From Nocardia sp. SYP-A9097 (GTDB taxonomy: Bacteria > Actinomycetota > Actinomycetes > Mycobacteriales > Mycobacteriaceae), in the NCBI RefSeq assembly GCF_009649815.1, contig NZ_WJIC01000023.1:1-64000 (forward strand): a stretch of 64,000 nucleotides of DNA, given 5' to 3'. Position 1 is the stretch's first letter, and each line of letters opens with the position of its first letter. The notes under the pieces are model-generated. The model was not told where the DNA came from, made no database searches, and saw nothing but the letters and a program-made list of their open reading frames with translations. Made by a program: the position numbers and the translations under genes. This document shows, in pieces, positions 8,284 through 15,060 of the stretch.

Positions 8284-8994
8284 TCAGCCGTTATTGCCGC
8301 GCGGCTCCGGCGGCACCGTCTCGCATTCGGAATCCAGGTCGAAATCCTCTGCGGGCCGGGACATTTCCGCACGGTACTGCCGCACGCCCACAATCGTCCC
8401 CAGCACCAGCCCGACCACCAGCGTGCCGATCACCGCGGGCATCAGCCAGGACACGCTCTCCAGGAAACTGCCCGCGTAGTACCCGATCAGCAGCAGCACC
8501 GGAGCCCAGATGATCGCGCCGACGGTCGAGGCGATCGTGTACTTGCGGTGATCCATTCCCGCCGCACCCGCGACCAGCGGGCACAGCGTGCGCACCCACG
8601 GAATCCAGCGTGCGACAAGCACTGCCAGGAATCCGTGCCGATGCAGCAGCTCCGCCACTCGACCCAGATTCCGGGTGTTGATGTATTTGCCGTTCTTACG
8701 CGCCACCAGGTGATGCCCGGTGCGCTGCCCGATCACATAGCCGACCTGATTACCGGCGATGGCCGCGATCATGGTGCCGATCGACAGCGCCCAGATATGC
8801 AGCTCGCCGGTGGCCTGCGAGGCCAGCACGACACCCGCGGTGATGAGCATGGAATCACCGGGCAGGAAGAGCCCGATTATGAGCGCGCATTCCAGGAAGA
8901 CGAAGGTCAGGACCACGGTCCAGACGATCACCGGCCCGGCCGTCTCGAGCGGCCCGAAGGCGCTCAGGGCGTTGGCAAGTGGGGTGGTCGACAC
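8284..8994 (-). CDS. DedA-family membrane protein
   Basis: A protein of about 236 aa of the DedA/SNARE-associated family. It has the family hallmarks FLPGDSMLITAGV near the first membrane segment, and RWIPWVRTLCPLVAGAAGM in the central amphipathic helix with its conserved Arg residues. A further AIIWAPVLLLIGYYAGS segment follows. DedA proteins are proton-coupled lipid-carrier or phospholipid flippases. I chose the GTG at 8994 (VSTTPLANAL); an upstream extension would overlap the preceding DedA gene. That gene ends 7 nt upstream on the same strand, so the two DedA genes form an operon and arose by duplication. Mtb Rv0364 is the syntenic counterpart. Confidence 0.9.
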   Translation of the reverse strand: MSTTPLANALSAFGPLETAGPVIVWTVVLTFVFLECALIIGLFLPGDSMLITAGVVLASQATGELHIWALSIGTMIAAIAGNQVGYVIGQRTGHHLVARKNGKYINTRNLGRVAELLHRHGFLAVLVARWIPWVRTLCPLVAGAAGMDHRKYTIASTVGAIIWAPVLLLIGYYAGSFLESVSWLMPAVIGTLVVGLVLGTIVGVRQYRAEMSRPAEDFDLDSECETVPPEPRGNNG

Positions 8995-9001
8995 CGATAG
9001 C

Positions 9002-9715
9002 TCAGCGGTTCGGCTCGTTCGACGCCGCGGCCAACTCCTGGTCGGTGTCGCGATTGCGCACATTCTTCACCACGGTGACGATGCCCGGCAGAATCGAGAC
9101 GAACACGATGAGCAGGAAGATCGCCTCGACGTTCTTGCGGATGAACTCCACATTGCCGAGGAAGTAGCCCAGGACCGTGACGCCACCGGCCCACAGGATG
9201 GCGCCGACGATGTCGAAGGTGACGAACTTGCGGTAATCCATCTTGGAGACGCCCGCCAGCACCGGCATGAACGTGCGCACAATGGGCACGAAGCGAGCCA
9301 GGATGATGGTCTTGGGGCCGTGCTTCTCGAAGAATTCGTGCGTCTCGGTGACGTACTTCTTCTTGAAGAAGCGACTGTCCTCTTTTTGGAACAGTGCCGG
9401 GCCGATGGCGCGGCCGATCCAATATCCGGATTGGTCACCCAGGAATGCGATGAGCATGACCGCCGGGAGCAGCACCCAGATGGAGACCGGCGGGTTCGAC
9501 TGGGCGCTCAGCAGACCGCCAGTGAACAGCAGCGAGTCACCCGGGAGAATCGGGAACAACAGCCCCGTCTCGATGAAGACGATCACCAAGATCGCTGGGA
9601 GCACCGCGTTCTTGAGCCATGTCTCCGTGAGGAGGTGCATGGGATCGAGAATCGCGGGCAGGGCAACGTTGGTCGTCACGGCATCGGACACGGCCAGCAA
9701 GGTCACGGGCACCAC
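9002..9715 (-). CDS. DedA-family membrane protein
   Basis: A 237-aa second DedA protein. It carries LFPILPGDSLLFTGGLL and ILARFVPIVRTFMPVLAGVS, the conserved acidic/Arg motifs of the family. The region around the central re-entrant helix is more basic (RFFKKKY) than in its neighbour. GTG codons at 9715, 9712 and 9706 are all possible starts. It is divergent from fba, with about 150 nt between them. It heads the two-gene DedA operon. It probably moves undecaprenyl phosphate or phospholipid across the cytoplasmic membrane, as known for the family, but the substrate is not shown by the sequence. Confidence 0.9.
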   Translation of the reverse strand: MVPVTLLAVSDAVTTNVALPAILDPMHLLTETWLKNAVLPAILVIVFIETGLLFPILPGDSLLFTGGLLSAQSNPPVSIWVLLPAVMLIAFLGDQSGYWIGRAIGPALFQKEDSRFFKKKYVTETHEFFEKHGPKTIILARFVPIVRTFMPVLAGVSKMDYRKFVTFDIVGAILWAGGVTVLGYFLGNVEFIRKNVEAIFLLIVFVSILPGIVTVVKNVRNRDTDQELAAASNEPNR

Positions 9716-9865
9716 CCTACCGGTGAATGCGGTCCATCACAGAATGTCTCACAGCGTCCGCTCAGGATGTTCGGTCCGAGGCCACCGGCTCCGTCGAAAC
9801 CACACTGCCTTAGGGTGTCGCCTGACAGAATTTGTTGTACACAGCACACCACTACGGAGGTCATT

Positions 9866-10903
9866 GTGCCCATCGCGACTCCGGAGATCTACGCCGAGAT
9901 GATTGCTCGGGCCAAGGAGAACTCCTTCGCGTTCCCCGCGATCAATTGCACGTCGTCCGAGACGATCAACGCCGCGATCAAGGGTTTCGCCGACGCAGGC
10001 AGTGACGGCATCATCCAGTTCTCCACCGGCGGAGCCGAATTCGGCTCGGGCCTGGGTGTGAAGAGCATGGTGACCGGCGCGGTCGCGCTCGCCGAATTCG
10101 CGCATGTGGTGGCCGCCGAGTACGACATCACCATCGCGCTGCACACCGATCACTGCCCGAAGGACAAGCTGGACACCTTCGTTCGCCCGCTCATCGCCAT
10201 TTCGGCCGAGCGCGTGAAGGCCGGATTGAACCCGCTGTTCCAGTCGCATATGTGGGACGGCTCGGCCATCCCGATCGACGAGAACCTGGAGATCGCCAAG
10301 GAACTGCTGAAGCAGTGCCATGCCGCGAACATCATTCTCGAGGTCGAGATCGGCGTCGTCGGCGGTGAAGAGGACGGTGTCGAGGCCGAGATCAACGACA
10401 AGCTCTACACCTCGTCCGAGGACTTCCAGAAGACCATCGACGCGCTCGGCGCGGGCGAGAACGGCAAGTACCTGCTCGCCGCGACCTTCGGCAATGTGCA
10501 CGGTGTGTACAAGCCGGGCAATGTCGTTCTCAAGCCCGAGGTGCTGGCCGAGGGGCAGCGCGTGGCCGCCGCCAAGCTGGGTCTGGGCGCGGACGCGCAG
10601 CCGTTCGACTTCGTCTTCCACGGCGGTTCGGGCTCGCTGAAGTCCGAGATCGAGGATTCGCTGCGCTACGGCGTGGTGAAGATGAACGTCGACACCGACA
10701 CCCAGTACGCCTTCACCCGCCCGCTCGCCGGTCACATGTTCGCCAACTACGACGGCGTGCTGAAGATCGACGGTGAGGTCGGCAACAAGAAGGTCTACGA
10801 CCCGCGCAGCTACCTCAAGAAGGCCGAAACCTCCATGGCCGCTCGCGTTGTCGAAGCTTGCAACGACCTGAACTCGGCGGGACGCTCCATCAGCGCCAAG
10901 TAA
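9866..10903 (+). CDS. fba: class II fructose-bisphosphate aldolase
   Basis: A 345-aa zinc-dependent aldolase that splits fructose 1,6-bisphosphate into DHAP and glyceraldehyde 3-phosphate in glycolysis and runs in reverse in gluconeogenesis. Visible motifs are IALHTDHCPKDKLD (Zn-binding His and catalytic Asp), VVGGEEDGVEAE, FVFHGGSGSLKSEI (phosphate binding) and NVDTDTQYAFTRP. The reading frame continues far upstream in antisense to the DedA genes, but a GGAGG at 9856-9860 placed 5 nt before GTG 9866 fixes the start at VPIATPEIY. The length matches mycobacterial Fba (Mtb Rv0363c). A terminator-like hairpin follows. Confidence 0.96.
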   Translation: MPIATPEIYAEMIARAKENSFAFPAINCTSSETINAAIKGFADAGSDGIIQFSTGGAEFGSGLGVKSMVTGAVALAEFAHVVAAEYDITIALHTDHCPKDKLDTFVRPLIAISAERVKAGLNPLFQSHMWDGSAIPIDENLEIAKELLKQCHAANIILEVEIGVVGGEEDGVEAEINDKLYTSSEDFQKTIDALGAGENGKYLLAATFGNVHGVYKPGNVVLKPEVLAEGQRVAAAKLGLGADAQPFDFVFHGGSGSLKSEIEDSLRYGVVKMNVDTDTQYAFTRPLAGHMFANYDGVLKIDGEVGNKKVYDPRSYLKKAETSMAARVVEACNDLNSAGRSISAK

Positions 10904-10945
10904 GGTAGCTCCGAGGCCGGAAAACTTCGGCCCAGTGAGCAGAGC

Positions 10946-10987
10946 CCGCCGCGGTGGCCAGGTGCTGCCGCGGCGGTTCGCTTTTCT
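10946..10987 (+). terminator. fba terminator-like hairpin
   Basis: CCGCCGCGG (10946-10954) pairs with CCGCGGCGG (10968-10976) across a 13-nt loop, and a T-rich TTCGCTTTTCT follows. It sits 43 nt after the fba stop and before the embR-like start. Confidence 0.6.
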
Positions 10988-11004
10988 ATACGAGGTGCAG
11001 CGCA

Positions 11005-12123
11005 ATGACTCTCGATGTGCGGGTCCTCGGGCCTGTGCAAGTGCTGGTCGGCGGCCGTCCGGTACTGGTCGGCGGCCCCAAGCCGCGCGCACTGCTGGCC
11101 GCGTTGACCGTGAACCGGCGGCGTGCGGTCTCTTCGCAGGCGCTGGCGGATATCGTCTGGAATGACGAGCCGCCGGATTCCTATCAGGCCAGCTTGCAGG
11201 TATTCGTCTCCAATATTCGCAAGACGCTGCGTAACGCGGGCGTCGATCCCGGTGCGGTGCTGCGTACCGAGTCGTCGGGGTATCGACTCGAAATCTCCGA
11301 TGAGCACTGCGATCTGGGGCGCTTCGAGAGTATTCGGCGCTCCGGGACCGAGGCCGCGAATCTGGGTGATCACGAGGGCGCGGCACGGCGATACGCGGAT
11401 GCCTTGGCGCAGTGGACAGGTCGCGCGCTCGACGATCTCTCCGGACTCTCGTTCGCCGAAAGCTTCGCCACCGCAATGGATGAGGAGCGGCTGCTGGTCG
11501 CCTCCGCGCGGGTCGATGCCGAAATCGCCTGTGGCCGTGCGTCGGCCGTGGTCGGTGAACTGGTTGCCATGACCAATGCGCATCCGCTGCGAGAACCGTT
11601 GTGGGCGCAGCTGATTACCGCGCTGTACCTGTCGGGGCGGCAGGCCGACGCCTTGGAGGCGTGCCGTCGTGTGCGCGGGGTGCTGTCCGAGGAGCTCGGT
11701 ATCGATCCGGGTCCGGCGCTGATCGCGCTGGAGCAGCAGGTGCTGCGGCAGGAGCCGCTGCTGACCGGTCAGATCGCCGAGGTCGAGCGGATGGCCAAGG
11801 CCATGACCGAGACCGTCACCGAAATGCCGCGCGCCGTGCGCGCCGGGCAACTGCTCACCGCCGAAGGCCGGGTTATCCCGATCGCGGTGGGCGGCATGAA
11901 GATCGGGCGCATGACCGATAACGATCTGGTTCTCGACGATCCCAAGGCGAGCCGCTACCACGCGCAGATCACGCCCAGCCGGGCCGGACTGCTCATCAAG
12001 GATCTGGGTTCGGCCAACGGGGTCTTCATCAACGAACAGGCCATCGAGAGTGCGGCCGTGCTGGCCGACGGTGACGCCATCCGGATCGGCGCGACCATCT
12101 TCGTATTCCAGGCGATGCGCTGA
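11005..12123 (+). CDS. embR: EmbR-like SARP regulator (OmpR-type HTH, BTAD, FHA)
   Basis: A 372-aa regulator with three domains. The winged-helix DNA-binding domain (about 1-95) includes PKPRALLAALTVNRRRAVSS and SLQVFVSNIRKTLR. The bacterial transcriptional-activator domain (about 96-245) includes LGRFESIRRSG and PLREPLWAQLITALYLSGRQ. The C-terminal FHA domain (about 285-370) includes IGRMTDNDLVLDD, SRYHAQIT and DLGSANGVFINE. In Mtb, EmbR is activated by PknH phosphorylation through the FHA domain and stimulates embCAB arabinosyltransferases. Length and domain order match EmbR. The ATG at 11005 has GAGGTG upstream. No kinase gene is adjacent, and its place next to fba differs from Mtb. Confidence 0.86.
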   Translation: MTLDVRVLGPVQVLVGGRPVLVGGPKPRALLAALTVNRRRAVSSQALADIVWNDEPPDSYQASLQVFVSNIRKTLRNAGVDPGAVLRTESSGYRLEISDEHCDLGRFESIRRSGTEAANLGDHEGAARRYADALAQWTGRALDDLSGLSFAESFATAMDEERLLVASARVDAEIACGRASAVVGELVAMTNAHPLREPLWAQLITALYLSGRQADALEACRRVRGVLSEELGIDPGPALIALEQQVLRQEPLLTGQIAEVERMAKAMTETVTEMPRAVRAGQLLTAEGRVIPIAVGGMKIGRMTDNDLVLDDPKASRYHAQITPSRAGLLIKDLGSANGVFINEQAIESAAVLADGDAIRIGATIFVFQAMR

Positions 12124-12247
12124 CCCGTAGGAACATTCGGCTATCGATTAGGTTGCTTTTGGGCGAGTGCCCGCGGATCGCCCGGGGCGCGGGTAGGGTC
12201 TGCGGCCGGATGTGTCCGGAGAGATGCGAATGTCGAGAGGTTGATGC

Positions 12248-13714
12248 ATGGCCGAAAGGCTGCTGGCCGCGGTGGGAGCGATGGTGTTCGGAGCGGGCGT
12301 ACTGGTCGCCGCGAACCCCTCGACCGCAACCGCGGCACCGGCGGAACACGGTGCGGTGGAATCGATTCCGGGTATCGGACCGTGCGGGTCCGATCCGAAG
12401 CCGGTACACGAATCCGTGGTGCCCAAGACGGTGGAGGTGCCGATCTCCTATCCGGCCGTCACCGTGGATCCCGGACCGCCGCCGGAGAACAAGACGCGGG
12501 TGCAGATGGAGCTGCCCGCCGATCCGTGCGTCAACCCGTGCCCGGACCTCACCGATCTACCCACCCCGCCGCCGAGTCTCAATGAGCAGCTGGGCATTCC
12601 GCGGCTCATCCTGCATCCACAGGCGTTCAATTTCGCCTTCCCCAACCCGAACCCGCCCGCGGTGCCGCCCGGGCCGGAAGCGGCGCATCCGGGCGTGGAA
12701 GCCGCACCGCAGGCGGCGGCGCGGCCCGCTCCCGAGGTGTCCGGCGTGCGCGAGGTCGCCAAACTGACCGGGGCCAACTCCGTCAACCGCACCGATAAAC
12801 GCTGGCAGGTACAGGGCACCGACCTGGGCATCATGTGGGAGAGCGGGCCCGGCGAGGTCGCCATCGCCTTCGGTGACACGGTGGGCCGCGACTTCCATCC
12901 ACCGGGCGGTATGGGGGAGGACTGGCGCAGTAATCTGCTCGCCTTCAGCAGTGACAAGGAGCTGGCCGACGGCGTCACCTTCGACCGCATGGTCACCGAC
13001 ACACGCTGTCACGCCGGTGAATTGCTCACCAGTAAGAAGCTCGACAATATCGAGATCACCACGATCCCGACCTCCGGCTTCGCGCTGGGCGACCGGCAGT
13101 ACATGAGCTACATGTCGATTCGCACCTGGAACAGCATTCCCGGCACCTGGTACACGAATTACGGTGGCATCGCCTACTCCGACGATCACGGTGAAACCTG
13201 GACCAAGGACCCACATGCCAAGTGGGACAATATCTTCGGCGTCTCCAACTTCCAGGTGGCCGCCATGGTGCCGCAGGGCGACTGGGTGTACATGTTCGGC
13301 ACACCCAATACCCGGCTCGGCTCGGTCGGGCTGGCCCGCGTCCCCAAGGATCAGGTACTCAACACCACCGCGTACCAGTTCTGGCGCGACGGCGAATGGA
13401 CTCCGGTGGGCGGGTACACCTCCGCCTCACCGATCGTGGATGCCCCCGCGGCCGAGCTCTCCGTCCGCTATGACGCCGACCGCAAGATCTGGCAGATGAG
13501 CTACCTCGACACCGCGAAGGCGGCTCTCGTTGTCCGGGAATCGGATTCGCCCCAGGGTCTGTGGTCGCCCAGCGTCGCCACGGTGAGCGCCCTGCAATTC
13601 CCCGAGCTGTACGGCGGCTTCATCCACCCCTGGTCCACCGGCAACGACCTGTACTTCACCATGTCCACCTGGAACGACTACAACGTCTACCTGATGCACG
13701 CCACCGTGAATTGA
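12248..13714 (+). CDS. secreted DUF4185-domain protein
   Basis: A 488-aa exported protein. A signal peptide of about 30 residues (LLAAVGAMVFGAGVLVAANP, with a cut near ATAAPA) is followed by a Pro-rich region to about residue 170. The C-terminal two thirds match the DUF4185 five-bladed propeller-like domain, with GVTFDRMVTD, GGIAYSDDHGETW, FQVAAMVPQGDWVYMFGT, SVRYDADRKIWQMSYLD and GGFIHPWSTGNDLYFTMS. The SDDHGETW element resembles the Asp-box of sialidase-like propellers. Two Cys-containing segments (IPGIGPCG, DPCVNPCPD) may form disulfides. Such proteins are common in mycolic-acid actinobacteria, and the substrate is unknown. Confidence 0.85.
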   Translation: MAERLLAAVGAMVFGAGVLVAANPSTATAAPAEHGAVESIPGIGPCGSDPKPVHESVVPKTVEVPISYPAVTVDPGPPPENKTRVQMELPADPCVNPCPDLTDLPTPPPSLNEQLGIPRLILHPQAFNFAFPNPNPPAVPPGPEAAHPGVEAAPQAAARPAPEVSGVREVAKLTGANSVNRTDKRWQVQGTDLGIMWESGPGEVAIAFGDTVGRDFHPPGGMGEDWRSNLLAFSSDKELADGVTFDRMVTDTRCHAGELLTSKKLDNIEITTIPTSGFALGDRQYMSYMSIRTWNSIPGTWYTNYGGIAYSDDHGETWTKDPHAKWDNIFGVSNFQVAAMVPQGDWVYMFGTPNTRLGSVGLARVPKDQVLNTTAYQFWRDGEWTPVGGYTSASPIVDAPAAELSVRYDADRKIWQMSYLDTAKAALVVRESDSPQGLWSPSVATVSALQFPELYGGFIHPWSTGNDLYFTMSTWNDYNVYLMHATVN

Positions 13715-13733
13715 GCTGTGTGCGTCAAACGAA

Positions 13734-13769
13734 AAGGGCGGGTCGCGCGTGAATGCGCAACCCGCCCTT
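13734..13769. terminator. bidirectional terminator between DUF4185 gene and hadAB
   Basis: A 15-bp arm at 13734-13748 (AAGGGCGGGTCGCGC) pairs with 13755-13769 with one mismatch and a 6-nt loop. A-rich DNA precedes it and TTC-rich DNA follows. It sits between two convergent genes and can serve both. Confidence 0.75.
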
Positions 13770-13780
13770 CGGCTTTCGTG

Positions 13781-14839
13781 CTACGCGGACAACCGCACCT
13801 CGGCGACGGCGCGACCGAAGAGCTTCTTACCCTCCGAGGTCGCACCCAGAACGATGGTGGCGGAACGGTTTTCGGCATCCACCGACTTCACCTTGCCGGT
13901 GAACTCCACGAAGGTGGCCGCGGCGGGCCAGACCGGCACGAAGCCGGAGAAGCGCACGCTGAACTTGCCCAGCGCCGCCGGATCGCCCAGCCAGGAGACC
14001 AGGTAACTGGCGGTCAGGCCCATGGTGAGCATGCCGTGCGCCACCACGGTCGGCAGGCCGGCCAGTTGAGCGGCGGTATCGCTGAAGTGGATCGGGTTCG
14101 GATCACCCGACACACCGGCGTAATTGGCCAGATCGCCGCGGGTGACCGGCATCCGGCCGGCTGGCAGTTCGGTGCCGGCGGTCAGCGTCGCGGTCGTCGG
14201 CACGGTGCGCACCGGTAGCGCCGGGGCGGGGTCGCGCAGGGCGGCCACATCCTCGGGCGCGAGCAGGATGAGTCCGGCCGGGTCCGACGCGCTGGCGGCG
14301 CTGTCCGCGACATGGCCGTGCATGACCACGCCTGCCATGGTCTCCGCGATCGCCACATCGATCTCCACACCCAGGCGGGCCACGATGGTGGTGGTCGCGA
14401 CCAGCACCGGCAGCGCGTCCGCATCGGTGAACGTCACCTTGACGGTGATGAAGTCATTGCCGCCGTAGGAGCGGAGCTGCTCGATCGTCACATCCACCGA
14501 GAGCAGGTCGTCGGCGAGGATCGGGCGGTGGTACTCGAAGATCTGGTCCGTCTGCAGGAATTGCGAGACGTCGTACTCGGTGAGCACGGTGCCGATCAGG
14601 GAACGCGTGGTGGCCGCGCCGATCACCGAGGCGAAGGTCGGCGAGGCGAGCAGGGCGGAATAGCCGAGTTCGCGGGCGTCCTCTTCGTGGTGGTGGGCGG
14701 GGTGTTCATTGCGGACCGCGCGCGCGAATTCACGAACCTTCTCGCGACCCACCGCGTAGTGGTCCCGGACTCGGAAATGCCGACCGACCAGATCGGTGGC
14801 GGTGGCGCTGGCGGCGGCCGCCTCGGCCGTCTCCGTCAT
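13781..14839 (-). CDS. hadAB: fused (3R)-hydroxyacyl-ACP dehydratase HadA-HadB
   Basis: A 352-aa double hot-dog protein that combines two Mtb subunits, HadA (Rv0635) and HadB (Rv0636), in one chain. The N-terminal half (about 15-165) follows HadA, with VGRHFRVRDHYAVGREKVRE and EEDARELGYSALLASPTFA. The C-terminal half (about 225-352) follows HadB closely. It has the hydratase-2 motif YAGVSGDPNPIH (catalytic Asp246 and His251), AHGMLTMGL and GKVKSVDAENRSATI. A linker of about 50 residues with Ala/Pro joins them. It dehydrates 3-hydroxyacyl-AcpM in the FAS-II cycle that builds meromycolate chains. The ATG at 14839 has GGGAG upstream. HadC is not in the window. The gene lies far from the ribosomal-protein context of Mtb hadABC. 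Confidence 0.9.
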   Translation of the reverse strand: MTETAEAAAASATATDLVGRHFRVRDHYAVGREKVREFARAVRNEHPAHHHEEDARELGYSALLASPTFASVIGAATTRSLIGTVLTEYDVSQFLQTDQIFEYHRPILADDLLSVDVTIEQLRSYGGNDFITVKVTFTDADALPVLVATTTIVARLGVEIDVAIAETMAGVVMHGHVADSAASASDPAGLILLAPEDVAALRDPAPALPVRTVPTTATLTAGTELPAGRMPVTRGDLANYAGVSGDPNPIHFSDTAAQLAGLPTVVAHGMLTMGLTASYLVSWLGDPAALGKFSVRFSGFVPVWPAAATFVEFTGKVKSVDAENRSATIVLGATSEGKKLFGRAVAEVRLSA

Positions 14840-14946
14840 GGTGTTCAGCTCCCTGCACAATCGAAACCCGGTGGGTCCAAGCCCGATCGGAGTCGGCACA
14901 GCACCACGGCACGAGCCGCGGAGGCGCCGACACGCCATCGTGGCTG

Positions 14947-14963
14947 GCCCAGACAATCTGGGC
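14947..14963 (-). promoter_or_regulatory. palindrome upstream of hadAB, possible operator
   Basis: GCCCAGA-CAA-TCTGGGC is a perfect 7-bp inverted repeat about 108-124 nt upstream of the hadAB start. On the minus strand a TAGCAT that could serve as a -10 element lies just before it. The stretch 14840-15060 otherwise holds nothing I recognise. A regulator is not identified. Confidence 0.35.
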
Positions 14964-15060
14964 TATGCTACCGGCGAGTCGGACTGGTGACCAGGTGTTT
15001 GTGATGTTCGTCGCGGGCCGCGGCGCGAATGCGACACCGCCCGCTGAGAACATCTGCAGA

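Noticed and set aside
8759..10903. A 714-aa open frame that includes fba
   Set aside because: The first ~369 residues are antisense to the two DedA genes and low-complexity; the GGAGG before GTG 9866 marks the real start of fba.
9749..11476. A 575-aa minus-strand frame across fba and embR
   Set aside because: It is the antisense shadow of two well-supported genes and shows no domain.
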